A stretch of DNA of 60,000 bases from Tubiluchus corallicola (lineage: Eukaryota > Priapulida > Priapulimorpha > Priapulimorphida > Tubiluchidae), in assembly GCA_030141605.1 (NCBI GenBank), contig JAQGDQ010000054.1, positions 312,001 to 372,000 of the forward strand. Direction: 5' to 3'. The translations under genes and the position numbers were made by a program. Below the pieces are notes generated by a model. The model ran no database searches. It saw only the letters and a program-made list of their open reading frames with translations, and had not been told where the DNA came from. Below are positions 42,701-53,628 of this stretch, piece after piece (position 1 is the stretch's first letter; the number at the start of each line of letters is the position of its first letter).

Positions 42701-44449
42701 TTTACATAGCTCTGAACAAGACTTATTTTCATTAATAAGCTTAAAATGCTAGAAAAACACGGAACGAAGTCTTTATAGTGACAAGATATTCTCAAGGTTT
42801 AGTCAAGGATAGGAAAATACCAAAAATGCTACACTAACCCAGAAAAGTAACTAATGCAGTTTAGGCCCAAGACCGAGCGACTTTATGCCAACCCAACTTG
42901 CTAAAAATCTGCTTTTCGCTTGTCAGTCTCGTGATAACAAAACAGCTTTTCGCTGTAACACGTGTCGAATAGTGGCCTAAAATTCTCGTTTTTTTGTCCT
43001 CTGTAAAATTCTTGCAGAGGCACTATTTAAAGTGCAGAGATATCATTAAACATTTAAGGTGCCATTAATAGACAACGGCCCGGGTTAGCAGTTAACCTGC
43101 CTGAATTCAGCATTGAAAGGCAGGGACTACTCAACGAGATGTCTGTTGGCTCATTATCAAGACCTAATACTATTGTAGCGTCTTTGAATGGTGCAAGTCC
43201 AGTGATTTCTCAAAGATTTTTTCACATTTACAATTTTGTGTTCAGGAGTGACCAACTGGCCTCAATCTATTGGAGTCTGTGGTCTGTCTAAGGGTCTGTC
43301 CACTAAGGTCTGTCCTTATCTAGAAATAAAAAGCTACTTAAGTTTGACTGCCCAATTTCTTACAGCTTTTGGGTTGTATCTGGTCTTGAACATCTAGGTC
43401 GCTGACCAACGCATAATAATTTCTTTTTATCTGGAACTATAAGTTTCCCAAACTTTTGCTCCCAGCTCCATTTCCTTTTTCAGTTGCAGTTGACATTTCA
43501 CCTTGAACACTTATCATAGGTGACCATCTGTTTTATTTCGTACCACATGTTACCCAAGTCTGTTTATCTTACTCAATACGGTTTTTGCGTTGCAAATGAC
43601 TTTGGACGTTAAACTACTCATTCAAAGTAGTAGTTAATAAATTATCTCCGTTTTATATATATATTTTAACCAGATTTTGAATGAATTCTCGCCCAAGCCC
43701 TTTCAGTTTTTGGGTAAATGACCTCTGACCTTGAATTATTCACTCTTGGTCACTGACAATTCTATTAAAATTTGTCTCATTCCTCTTGTGGGACCTACAT
43801 ATAAAACATGCTAGAATACTACTAGTAATTTAAGTGTAGTAGGTCTAAGTGATCTAAGCGATGAGGTGTAATCTGAGTGATTACTGTGCTTTGTAAGTGA
43901 AATTAAGAATAGTGTCAAGACTGGCTAAGTAATGGACAAGTAAATCGCTTTGATTCTCTCTCTAGGCGGTTTCATTCGCCATGCTGGTTCCGGCTATTTA
44001 CTGCATAAAATTAGGATGAACATACATTTGTACGTTGCTAAGGCTCAACTGCTGGCTCAGTGTCTACAATAAATAAGGTTTTTGTCCAGACCATCCAATT
44101 TGAGCAGCACTTGTAGTTACATGCTAGACTCAAACTAGCAAATTGTATAAAAATACTACCATAATCAATATACAACAGTATCTTCTAAGCGAGCTATTTT
44201 GTACTATATATGCAAACACGACTATCCTTGATAGTTCGTTTATTTATTTTTAAGTATTTACGTATTTATGACCATAAAATGGAAATTTGCTAGTGAAAAT
44301 TCATACTTTTCTGGTCCTACAATGCGGATCTTGTTCCATTTCCAGGCCTTGAGGAAGCTGAAGACAGAATTGGCAACGTTGGATCCTGGAGGAAGCGTCC
44401 GAGCAAACGTTGCGAATTTCGTGTTGGTGACATTGTGGTCTGAACATCT
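16083..44449 (-). CDS. Gene B: receptor guanylate cyclase (22 recognised exons, N-terminus missing)
   Basis: Second membrane guanylate cyclase, convergent with gene A. The joined exons are 3360 nt in a single frame: 1119 residues and a TGA stop. Order: periplasmic-binding-protein-like ligand domain (C-terminal part, about 1-345) with six N-glycosylation motifs, paired cysteines before the membrane ([11 protein letters not shown]), transmembrane helix (about 353-374), kinase-homology domain (about 420-698), coiled linker, cyclase (about 748-945), and a 172-residue tail. Catalytic residues D773, E813, D817, C885, N892 and R896 are all present. HGN replaces HRD but DYG is kept. The chain begins mid-domain at RCSD, so the signal peptide and first half of the ligand domain lie further upstream and were not recognised. 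Expected reaction GTP to cGMP at the plasma membrane; the ligand is unknown. Confidence 0.95.
17096..17187 (-). CDS. Gene B exon: end of cyclase domain
   Basis: Encodes [20 protein letters not shown] then [11 protein letters not shown]. 92 nt as in gene A. Confidence 0.95.
18003..18101 (-). CDS. Gene B exon: cyclase guanine-binding and catalytic loop
   Basis: Encodes [20 protein letters not shown] then RMESNGE. All catalytic-loop residues are present. 99 nt as in gene A. Confidence 0.97.
18253..18414 (-). CDS. Gene B exon: cyclase core, second half
   Basis: Encodes [20 protein letters not shown] then [20 protein letters not shown], ending LRIGIHS. 162 nt; together with the previous 82 nt equals the 244-nt gene A exon. 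Confidence 0.96.
18658..18739 (-). CDS. Gene B exon: cyclase core, first half
   Basis: Encodes [20 protein letters not shown] then VYKVETI and the first base of the next glycine. 82 nt; its 3' boundary is an intron absent from gene A. Confidence 0.96.
19696..19819 (-). CDS. Gene B exon: start of cyclase catalytic domain
   Basis: Encodes [20 protein letters not shown] then [20 protein letters not shown]. 124 nt as in gene A. Confidence 0.97.
20096..20236 (-). CDS. Gene B exon: dimerisation linker
   Basis: Encodes [20 protein letters not shown] then [20 protein letters not shown] and MLP. 141 nt as in gene A. Confidence 0.97.
20790..21000 (-). CDS. Gene B exon: end of kinase-homology domain
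   Basis: Encodes [20 protein letters not shown] then [20 protein letters not shown]. The donor follows CAGGCCGGCCT. Ten residues longer than in gene A. Confidence 0.95.
22197..22346 (-). CDS. Gene B exon: kinase-homology C-lobe
   Basis: Encodes [20 protein letters not shown] then [19 protein letters not shown]. 150 nt as in gene A. Confidence 0.96.
23036..23198 (-). CDS. Gene B exon: pseudo-catalytic loop
   Basis: Encodes [20 protein letters not shown] and [17 protein letters not shown] replaces HRD; DYG is retained, unlike gene A's DFK. Confidence 0.96.
24080..24151 (-). CDS. Gene B exon: kinase-homology domain
   Basis: Encodes [20 protein letters not shown] then DLIK. 72 nt as in gene A. 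Confidence 0.95.
25390..26004 (+). repeat. Degenerate minisatellite, unit about 50-60 nt
   Basis: Repeated phrases such as ACCTGTGACCCACAG, GACAGTGATC and TTTTTCAAGACC recur through about 600 nt with many substitutions. Inside the 6.9 kb intron of gene B. Confidence 0.6.
28310..28612 (-). mobile_element. tRNA-derived SINE
   Basis: On the - strand the head reads GATGTGGCAGAATGATTAGG with B box GGGTTCAATAC and a long body. The 132-codon open frame across it on the + strand is therefore probably not a gene. Confidence 0.5.
30647..30708 (+). repeat. (GA)n microsatellite
   Basis: Pure GA dinucleotides in gene B's longest intron; CT on the gene B sense strand. Confidence 0.95.
31050..31154 (-). 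CDS. Gene B exon: kinase-homology hinge
   Basis: Encodes [20 protein letters not shown] then [15 protein letters not shown]. 105 nt as in gene A. Confidence 0.96.
32354..32509 (-). CDS. Gene B exon: kinase-homology N-lobe
   Basis: Encodes [20 protein letters not shown] then [13 protein letters not shown], with the VAIK lysine. Phase 0 at both ends as in gene A. Confidence 0.95.
32720..32790 (+). repeat. Dispersed repeat, copy 1
   Basis: Contains AAAGGCAGGGTCTACTCAAG; a diverged copy sits at 43114-43165. Family not identified. Confidence 0.45.
32930..33150 (+). mobile_element. Degenerate tRNA-derived SINE
   Basis: A-box-like AGTCTAGAGGTAATAC, a degenerate B box (GCATTTGATAC) and a body with GGTACCTGATGCTGCC. 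Gene B intron, antisense. Confidence 0.45.
33300..33530 (-). mobile_element. tRNA(Ser/Leu)-like SINE
   Basis: On the - strand the head begins GGTGTGGCTGAGTGGATAAG, strongly like a Ser/Leu tRNA D-arm, with CAGTTCAATACTC as the B box. Gene B intron, sense. Confidence 0.55.
33835..33952 (-). CDS. Gene B exon: juxtamembrane cytoplasmic region
   Basis: Encodes [20 protein letters not shown], matching the same position in gene A (YKYEQEIAGLLWKIDINDI), then a divergent stretch. Confidence 0.92.
34105..34177 (-). CDS. Gene B exon: transmembrane segment
   Basis: Encodes [20 protein letters not shown] then FIL. 73 nt, same phases as the 79-nt transmembrane exon of gene A. Confidence 0.92.
35505..35595 (-). 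CDS. Gene B exon: juxtamembrane stalk
   Basis: Encodes [20 protein letters not shown] then SKCT. The P-x-CGF-x(3-4)-C stalk with its cysteine pair is typical of guanylate cyclase receptors. Confidence 0.92.
36101..36261 (-). CDS. Gene B exon: end of ligand-binding domain
   Basis: Encodes [20 protein letters not shown] and [10 protein letters not shown], the conserved 'G.v.id.nGdr...y.v' strands preceding the membrane stalk. Confidence 0.9.
37097..37244 (-). CDS. Gene B exon: ligand-binding domain
   Basis: Encodes [20 protein letters not shown], the conserved 'AYDAV..YA.AL' helix of receptor ligand domains, then two N-glycosylation motifs (NGS, NGT). Confidence 0.92.
37612..37672 (+). repeat. 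Short tandem repeat beside a splice donor
   Basis: About 2 copies of a 28-nt unit built on ATTTAAGGATTAGG, ending a few nucleotides beyond the donor of gene B exon 37680-37879. Confidence 0.6.
37680..37879 (-). CDS. Gene B exon: ligand-binding domain
   Basis: Encodes [20 protein letters not shown] and [17 protein letters not shown]. Two AG acceptors lie 6 nt apart; the outer one (exon end 37879) is chosen because the inner would create a TAA codon at the junction. Confidence 0.88.
38101..38259 (-). CDS. Gene B exon: ligand-binding domain
   Basis: Encodes [20 protein letters not shown], a beta-strand and helix of the binding-protein fold, then [14 protein letters not shown]. Both ends split codons that match their neighbours. 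Confidence 0.88.
39503..40420. mobile_element. hAT-like non-autonomous DNA element (918 bp)
   Basis: Perfect 14-bp terminal inverted repeats (CAGGGTTCCCACAG / CTGTGGGAACCCTG) flanked by 6-bp direct repeats CCAGGT at 39497-39502 and 40421-40426. Subterminal TGACTTT-type motifs recur near both ends. No transposase. Ends about 30 nt from the donor of gene B exon 40452-40600. Confidence 0.8.
39702..39722 (+). repeat. (CCT)n microsatellite
   Basis: Short CTC repeat inside the hAT-like element. Confidence 0.85.
40452..40600 (-). CDS. Gene B exon: ligand-binding domain
   Basis: Encodes [20 protein letters not shown] then [11 protein letters not shown] and a RTASETR end. Acceptor TTTTTTCAG. A transposon-like element ends about 31 nt downstream of its donor. 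Confidence 0.85.
40965..41640 (-). mobile_element. Degenerate LINE reverse transcriptase remnant
   Basis: One - strand frame reads [20 protein letters not shown] then VMDTLDM, matching the end of the reverse transcriptase (LVRPILEY...W family pattern) of non-LTR elements, then stops and frameshifts; a downstream piece reads SLKQRRLKV. Ends near an ATTTATTTATCT stretch. Not functional. Gene B intron. Confidence 0.65.
43114..43165 (+). repeat. Dispersed repeat, copy 2
   Basis: Contains TTGAAAGGCAGGGACTACTC; diverged copy of the repeat at 32720-32790. Confidence 0.45.
44307..44449 (-). CDS. Gene B exon: ligand-binding domain
   Basis: Most upstream exon recognised. Encodes [20 protein letters not shown] then [18 protein letters not shown], matching the conserved CSD...[10 protein letters not shown] block of this receptor family. 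Donor GTATGA after GAAAA, chosen because it alone gives the phase needed by the next exon. Confidence 0.88.
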
Positions 44450-44596
44450 CTGCAAAAATAGTAGACAGCTTCACAGTTACTGATCAAATAAATTGATGAA
44501 ATTTAGCTATTACATTGTTTTCGCAGTTGAACAGTCGATGGTTGTACGTGTAAACTGTAAATACTTTTATAATGCTAGTCAAATAGGTTTAGCGCC

Positions 44597-44629
44597 AAAA
44601 ATAAAATAAAATAAAATAAAATAAAATAA
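44597..44629 (+). repeat. (ATAAA)n microsatellite
   Basis: About six ATAAA units just upstream of the first recognised gene B exon. Confidence 0.9.
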
Positions 44630-44752
44630 TTAAACTAAAAATAAAGCCACTTATTGTAAGTTTGCTCGTGTATATTTCTGTTCTTCTGCGGTTTCACAAT
44701 AAATGAATGAAATTAGTGACAAACGTACATTACTGAAAAAAATGGCAACCGT

Positions 44753-45255
44753 ATGTCTAAATACAAAGAAAGCCGAAATACAGAAACTGTGGAATTGTGC
44801 TGCAGATTCGCCCAAAAAATTTTCTTGTCATCAAGTGAAAGCAAGTTGAGGGTCATATTTTTTTGGCTTCTGGTGTGTAAAAAAGAAAGCACTGGCAACG
44901 TTTCTGAAACTGGCATGTCTTATGCTGTAACAAATTTCAAAACGATTTGTACTATTGCAGTTCGAAACGTGGTTGCATGTACGCGACAGTTTGCCACCGA
45001 CAAAATCTCATCTGGGAAACTGTTACCCATGACCAAAAAACAACCAACGGAATTGTACGAATCAAATAAAAGTGTACACGAGCAGGTCATTAAAAATGCA
45101 GAGAGCAGAAGCAAAGCTGTACGTGTACACTGCCAACTTATTCGAGTAATGTCTTGCCAGAGCCCATCAATTGTAAGATGAAGTATAATTATCAGACTCG
45201 AATCTCGTCGAGAATTTTCACAATGTCTCAGAAAACCCGATTTTAATTGCGTCAA
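44753..45255. other. Overlapping unassigned open frames
   Basis: A 142-codon frame on the + strand and a 111-codon frame on the - strand overlap here. Neither resembles a family I know, and no splice context ties them to gene B. Possibly chance or an old repeat. Confidence 0.2.
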
Positions 45256-47360
45256 AAGGTGCGAGTCTTTTCATATGACTGCCAATTTTGTTCACTCAGA
45301 GTGGAAATAAAAGCTAAGTGAAGAAAAGAAAAGTGTTTTCAGCAATTCGTCAGAACGCGAAAGAACCTCAAACGAATATTATTAAGCAGAAACCATGTGT
45401 TGAACTTTCAACATTCAGGTAAGTACAGCTCAATACATTTAGAACAGAGAAAGATAAAAATAAATACAGATAATGAAAATATAGTAAAGAAAGTAAAAGA
45501 TAGCAAAATATACTAAAAATAGATAAAAATGACAAAAGACAACTAAAAATGGAAAAAAATTCGAAACAGTTTTTATACATTCTCGATCTGTAGCTTCGTT
45601 TCACAGTGCAAACACAATAAACAAATATTAAAATAACAAAGACGAAACTTTATGACAATTTTTATTAAAGCATATTTGACGAAATAATTATATTATTTAC
45701 TCAGTCGATTAAATTTATTATTTGACTTCTATTTTATATTAGCGTCTTCCGGAACAACTAAAACTATGAACAAAATCAAAACTAACAATTGCACTACATT
45801 TTATAGCGATCAATGTTTTTAAATATAGAGCTTATAGAAAAAATGTGCTGAAGACTGGTTTCGAAACAACGGAAGCATAGGTCATAGTGCCCTCTAAGAA
45901 ATATTTTCCAAAACTTAAAAATTGTTTTTTCTGGACATACCAGCAGAAATCAGTGCAATTTAAACTTTTAAATTACGGGGAATAACATCCATAGACATTA
46001 AGAAAGACGGCGAAGTTCTGGCTTGCCTTATTTTATATTATTAGAGAGTTTACAATTATTATAATGTTGGTTACACGCGGCACGCACGCTATTGATTCTG
46101 TAACTCTTTCTGCGTTTCTCAATAACATTCCTCAACGCTTTTGTTCCCTGTTAATTTAAAGCTCATTAAGCAGCTTTTCCATTAAGCGCGATCATTAATT
46201 TATACCACATTTCCTGACAAGGTGTTATGATATAACGTTACTTATTGCCTAATATTAACGCACATCAATATTCTCATTGTATTTATGAGCTTGCGAGTGT
46301 CGCAAACAATCACATCACACCATTATGAACCGGCGGCTAACTCCAACTCAGCTGTTAATCTCGCCACCGTTCACGGCTGAAAATTTTTAGTGTTATAAAA
46401 ATTCGAGTGCAAAGGCTGTTCCACATTAAATAAAACCGAAAACTCAAACGTTTTTTGTTTCCGATGTTAATTTATGTTTTTTAATTCGGTGATAATGTTA
46501 CATTAAAGTTATAAAGTTACAAACTAGCATTTGGTATCATTAGCATAACAATGTATTGAGAAAAAAATTTATTGAAAACTTCATAAATACAAAATCTTAA
46601 CTATTACATATATCATGTACGCTGTACGTAATTACAGACCAGCCTAGCGATTTTGTCCGCATGCGTTTCATGAACAAAACCGACCTTTGTAAAACACGCT
46701 GATCAAAATTGATAATAAGGGTATATATTTTCTATAATCTACTCTAATACAGCACTAAGAAGTTACACAAACCAAGTCAATACTAGCAACTTCGGTCATG
46801 AAAAACCGTACAAAATTTCAGAGACGGCTTAATCCTTTAAAAGAATGCGAGAAAAAACAGTCGTTCGCGCGATATGCAGTTCAGTTTGTTTTAAAGGTTT
46901 GAGCAGTACTGCGCGCTCTGTTTGCAAATCTTGAAGACTAGAGAGAAACCAAGCAGAACAAAGAAATAAACCCATTTCAAATTTCACGACGACTTAGCTT
47001 CGCTTGTTGTTCACCTCGCTTAGTTCTAGCCGCAAACTGATTGAAAAAACTTCGATTTCCGCTTTCTGTTAAATTACCAGATATTCTCGTCAGTTATGAG
47101 ATGTTTGAAAAATAAATATCTTATCTCTACGGGCGATTAAGGTACATTTCACAGCCTACTGAGCACCGATTATTATTTTGCTTGTCATGATCTTCTGTGG
47201 AAGAATAAATACGCAGGAAAATGAATGTATAAGGAATTTTTTAATAAACATCTTCAAGAATGGTCATGATAAATTACAGCTAAAAATGGAAATATTAATT
47301 ACTAATATGACTTCTAAAAGTATAATTATGTCACCGTTTCACACGTTTCGAGGGACACGG

Positions 47361-47427
<67 letters not shown>

Positions 47428-47436
47428 AGAGAGAGA

Positions 47437-47528
<92 letters not shown>

Positions 47529-47587
47529 AAGTAAGAGAGAGTAAGACAGAAAGGCAGAGAGGAGAGAAAGAGAGAGAGAGGGAGAAG

Positions 47588-47667
<80 letters not shown>
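47361..47667 (+). repeat. Large interrupted (GA)n array
   Basis: About 300 nt of GA dinucleotides with a few GGGGA, AAG and GTAAGA interruptions. Open frames across it (Arg-Glu or Ser-Leu repeats) are artefacts. Confidence 0.97.
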
Positions 47668-47670
<3 letters not shown>

Positions 47671-50600
47671 CAGTACAACTTAGAAAGACATAATAGCACC
47701 ATCATGTTTTTCTGGCTTTCCTTGGTTTGACAGGGAAATTTGCAAATATCTCGACTAAAAGTTTGGTATAACTATTTTAGCTTAAAATAGGACATGTATA
47801 GCAATCATTTCTAACACAGACGATGAAGCCATTTCCCCCATCGCACAGAAAACTGTGTGGTGTCTGTCATGTGACACGTAAACGTTTAAACATATTAGCT
47901 TTTTAACGACAAAGCAATCATTTTTATACGTTAGTCTCTTAAAGGGTCATTGTAAGTTCGAAAAGCTACTCGAATCTTACAGCTGCGTTTCTAGATTTTC
48001 TCCAATATAAAAACTTCAAATAATAATTCGATAAATCTGCACAGCGAATCTTCCACAATGCAAAGCTGATATACTAAGTACTTCAAAAAATCAAAATGCG
48101 TCCATGTGCAGTCACAACACGACTAAGTAACTCTAGTGCTACAAAGTAACAAACATCGCGGAAAAGGGATTATTGCGTTCACAGGAAGACACCGCTTGTG
48201 GCATTACTGCATGCACGAATGGCTTCATAGTTCATAGAGAACTTAAAATGCCATCGGGCAATGTCAATTAAGAAATCCAGTCACACTAAAATGTCAAAAA
48301 CGACAAATTTTCCACCAGCTACTCATTAAATCAATAAATGACTTAACTGCATCTTTTATGAAAATACCTAACTGGATCTTTTATGAAAATACCCTCTTTG
48401 TAAGACCTTCTAGTATAATGGATTTTAAGCCCCATGCACAGCAGTTCCCACATAATCTCTATAGTATTGTGTTGTGTATTACATGTACATGTTATTAAAA
48501 AGTGTTGTGCTATTTGGACTTTTCTACAAATTCAAGTGTGAATAGAAATTTATAGTGATCGAGCTGCAATTTAAGTTAAACTTGATGCAACTAAGACGAG
48601 GATTTAATCAGTAAGAACCTTTGTTCAAATGTTACTAAATGTGAAAAGCCCTTTTTCCCAAGAGACAGATTACACAGAAATGTAAAGAAAACAGCGATTT
48701 GAAATTCTGTCAAGCGTCTGTCTAAATTATTAAAAGGATAGAAAAGTAAGAAGACAGTACAATGCGATGAAGTGTTGACGCAGTAAACTGATGGAGCTAA
48801 GGAAACAAGATTTTTCGTATTCTGATTGAAAATAAAAAAAATTAGCTACGGTAACTGCAAAGATACCTTTATATGCTCCAAGGACTCGTTTCTTGTTTTG
48901 ATTTCTGAATTCTGTCACGGTCCATAATCACAATAACCAATAGATTACATGCACTTTTCTATGCATGTAAAGTGACGACAGATTAAATAACAGTGAAGGC
49001 AATACATGTTTATCTCTGGCTTCATTATGTCTTCACTATAATAATTATGTGAAAAACATTAAGAGCCATTAATTTTTTTCATATTAGCCCTATGGCACGT
49101 CAATGTCTAAGTAGCTAAACATTTATTCTTGACCAGAATATTTTAATTAATTTCGTTGGGTTTTTGTTTAAGCAGAATACAAAAATTATTCACAAAATTT
49201 CAACTCTGTTTGGTCTGCTACAGGGTAGTATAAATAATTTGTGAAATGTAAACACCAAACGTCGACCAAAACAAACTAAGCGACACTTTTCAAACACGCC
49301 AACTGGCGTCAATTTCCTGTCTTGAAATTCATAATTACTTTGTGTCAACTGAAACAATTTTAACAAGTGCATGATGTGTTTAGCCGGAACCAAAAGCCAG
49401 CCAAGAGAGTTTTTATTGAGCCAGTTGGGTTACTGAGTTTCATAAGCGGCGTATAAAGATTGGCTGCGATGGGGAGCGTAAAAATGAATCAACATTGAGC
49501 TCCACCACAGGTTGGAAATGTGAGCTCAAACAGAGGCCGTAAAGGTGAGTAGCGACAATTAAATGAGAAACTTTTAAATACTTAATACACACAAGTTTAT
49601 AATAAATTACAATAAAACGACCATGGCGTGATGCATACATGCTGTGCGCACATCATATAGGCTTGCAAAATATATAATACAAAATGGGCCAGTCATCTAC
49701 TCAAGTAATAAACTCACGCTATTACGATAAATGCTGTCAAGTTTATGCCTTATTTATAAAAAGCATCAGTATTCATAACACCTTTCACAGGTAAATGTAT
49801 TATTCATAACATAAGTAACCCCAGAGAGCACTTACGCTTGCATATTATTTATATAAGTTACCAGTGAGTAATTAATGTCAAGCACATAGTACTTGAATTC
49901 TTAAATTACCTCCGACATTATTAACAACGTAGGCAATTCGAAAGGGAGTCTTAGAATATGTTGACACATAAGTTGACATAATTGCACAATATGTAAGCTT
50001 TGTGTGCTCTGAATAAAGCACACAACATAGCAACGCAACAAAACATGTACATATGTATGTTTGTATGTGCGTATGCATGATTCTACGTGCGTATGTATAC
50101 ATGGATATAAAGCTTGAAAGGCTACAAGTCGATAACGTCAATGTGACACTTCTTAGGTTTTTACATTAGCAGCTACCTGAATTGGACTTAGAATCTGTAC
50201 AGGAAAGGTTTTGAAATTAGCAATGTCACCTTTATTAGTCCGCAACAAACAAAACTCAACTACCTACCCGAGAAGAGAATAATTTTAGAACAAGATGATA
50301 ACGAAGTTAGTGTAGTTCATGTAACAGAGGTCTGCTTTATTATCAGATGCTCATAGGATGGCTTTGTAAGAATATCTAGTGTAAAAATTGTGCATCAATT
50401 GTTATATGTTAGTAGTCTTAGTTCCTGTTTTAATTAATATTAATTAGCAAGATGCCTTTTATTTTTTAATTTTGCAAAGTGTGTGTCACATTTTAAATGT
50501 ACGCTTGATGATCACTTTAATACGGAACCGCAAGTCTGAGGTGATATAACGTTTTGTATTATAACAAATTCCCAAACTGTTTTCTATTGCTTTGCTCTCT

Positions 50601-50926
50601 TTTGAACGTCTGAGCTGGTGAAAGTTGTACTATGATATAAACTTGAGCTTGAATTTACATGAATTTTATAGTGTCCCATAAAATTAAAAACCCAATGGGT
50701 TATGGTGCATTGAACTGTGACAATCCCGATCTTTCGCACTGTATTTTTATTCTACTTTTTTTATTATCAAAATTATCGCCGTTTGTGTGAACATTTTCTT
50801 GTCAACACCAAAAAGAATTGTCCCACAGAACATTTGATAATGAATGCACATGAGATTGGAATAAGTTTCATTCTTTACAGGGCATGAAATATTTGATGAT
50901 GCCCGTATATAATGGCTGTAGGTCAA

Positions 50927-51000
50927 AAAAGGATCACTGGACAAAGGACTAAAGGACAAAGGACCAGCGGACAAAGGATCACCCTGAACAAGGGACCACT
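50927..51000 (+). repeat. Short tandem repeat on GGACAAAGGA
   Basis: Four to five diverged copies of a roughly 16-18-nt unit containing GGACAAAGGA. Confidence 0.6.
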
Positions 51001-53241
51001 AGTGGATGTGTTGACAGCAGCTTTAGTGAAACTGCTACTCTAACTTGCCGTTAACATTTTATTTAATAAAGCGTGAATGACAATTTTTGGTTATAATATT
51101 AATAATTGATAAATGTCTTATACCTATTATAAGTTATTTTTATTAAAAATTTATTTTAAAGTACACAGATTTGTAAGAAAAGTTAAAATACTTAGCTGTA
51201 CACTGGATTTATTATAGATAAAAGACTAACAAATTCGTAAGACTAGCAAAACAAAAAATGTTAAAAAAAACATTAACGAAAAATCAATTTTATTAAGTAG
51301 GATTGAAGATCAAGTTTTTGGCAGAGCTTTTAATATAAAAACACGTTTTGTAACAGATGGTGTTGCCTAATTCTCGTCGCCTAATTAACATGCTGCTGCT
51401 CACGTGTCGGAATTCTAAAAAGACAAACAAGCCATTAGTCGTCATTGGGAAATGTTTCAATGTTTGAATATTTGTTGTACGGAAGAATGTTGCTCTCTCT
51501 GTATCATCTTAATTATTGTTTATCAGTGACAGGTTCCAAAATAACGGGCCCGCATCATTGCAATTAAAACTTCATGCAGGTAGATGCGGTTGTCAGGAAA
51601 TCGCATATATATTTCCCGAAGTTAAATTTAATTTTGTGTGTTAGTCTAAAATCGCCCCTAAAATTCTCTAGCATTTTTTCTAATTAATGAATTTTCCTTT
51701 AACTACAGTCTTATAATATAGCCTTGAATGTTAAACTTAGATTTGCCCTTAGAATAGGTCTGTAGGCAGTTTTAGACCATACAAGTATGCATTGCATGAA
51801 GCCCACTATTTAGATTAATTTACGAAGGAAAAGTTTATATTATATAAGGCCGCTCGACATGAGCAACGAGGACGACTCTCTTAGCTTTCAGTGGCTAACA
51901 GACAAGTCCCTCTATATAGGCCTATAGCGCTAAATTGTAGTTAAAATTATGGTGCACCTAACTTGAATTTATATTAAGCCTTTTAAGGTGATTATTGTGC
52001 TATTTGTGATAATATGCTATTCATGTAATTGGTAATATGTAAGTAAACATTCATGATAGTTAACTAACACCTTAAATTTGTAAAATTTGTAATGTGAGGA
52101 CCAATCTATAGCCTGTGAAGTACGTATTATCAATGAATTGAATGAAATAATTATTTGTTTTGTTGTAGCCACATTTTAGTCAAATCTTTCTGTTTTTATT
52201 GTTGGTTTGTGAACTTTTGAAATAAGAAGTACGAATGACTAAACAAAAAATGATTAAACATTCAATGTAGTGAGACACAAGCAATTAAAGAAATACATAT
52301 CGAGGCTTACTTTACAATGGATAATCGCATAACCCTATCTTAACAGCAATCATACAAATATTTGATAGTTTCAGCCTTGTTACAAATAGATTACCAGCGT
52401 ACCATAGGTTTTCCCCTGAGCTTTATTAATATAAAAATCATAAGCAATAAAACAAATTTTCGATAGCGGTGTTACAAAGGACTGGTGCTTTTTGTCTAAT
52501 GTTAATCAACGAAGAAAGGCCAGTTAAAGATAAGTCTTAGTTCTCACGGAACTGGTCATTCTCATTTCACACAAATGAAAAATTTTGTATTGAAGTGTTT
52601 TGTTCAAAATAAATATTTGAATAAAAATGAAATCAATTGTTATGAGTTACACATCAAGATACTATTTCCAAACTGTTTCGTTAAACCTAAAGTGTTAAAG
52701 TTAAAAATTTTTATACATCTTAATTTTATTTTTTTTTATATTTTTTAAAAATTTGTAACTTTATTTAATAATATTATTGGATGCATAAAAATAGTATTTT
52801 GGCCACGTGAGTAGAAAGATACTGAAAAAATAAATACCGTATACCATACCACACCATAATAAACGCACCACGTCCTATGGTACTCATGATGATAATGACA
52901 ATGTTCATGATGATGACGACAGCTACAACACCAACGCCAACAGCATAACGAAACCACGCAAAACATTTTACACAAATTTGAAACCGTGTGCTACGACAAA
53001 CACTATTAGACTCATCCACCAACGTTCAATAATGCACGGAAGTTCTATATAATTTTTGCTTATTGCTTCTCGGATGGTAATGGGCTAAAAGATATAACTT
53101 ACATGTACAATCTAAAATACTGAAGAATGGAGGGTGTCGCGTAATTTCTCAAACTCGCTAAAAAAGACAGAGGATATTCCAAATAACGTACAGCACTGCG
53201 GGGTTGAAATAGAGCTTCGAAATACACCCTTCCCGCTTGGT

Positions 53242-53628
53242 CTAGTGGATCTCTCTCTCAGTGAAACCTTCATGCCTTGTAGACCGCTTCATCCTCTTTC
53301 TGCGAGTGTGCTTAATTTTTCTCAACTTAGTTACACAAATCGAGTTTTTCTGGAGGCTGTTCGAGCAGTTTTTTGCAAAATTTGGATGTATGGATCCGGG
53401 AAGACGTCCAATGCGTAAAACCCTGGTTACTACACTCACCGTTGAACGGGCTATCCAACCATTATAGGCACCGTGCCCGGCACATTGCCGTTCTTTATAA
53501 GAGGTATAAGTTTTTGCACAAAATAGGACAAAATGGAAGTCCCCCCCCCGTGGGTCCGATTCGAAAAATAAACCACCAAATAGTGGTGGCAGTGGTTCGA
53601 GACCTTTCGCTTGATATTTAGACGCCAA
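53242..53628 (-). other. Unassigned 128-codon open frame
   Basis: Less AT-rich than its surroundings and open in several frames on both strands (53134-53640). The product has no motif I recognise and does not fit the missing gene B ligand-domain exons. Could be a repeat or an unknown exon. Confidence 0.2.

Noticed and set aside
47178-47705. Arg-Glu and Ser-Leu repeat open frames
   Set aside because: Pure products of the (GA)n array; the same applies to frames at 30.6, 58.8-59.1 and 59.4-59.8 kb.
49640-49700. Gly-Pro-Phe-Cys on the - strand as a possible missing gene B ligand-domain exon
   Set aside because: The surrounding residues do not match the family and a stop lies close by.
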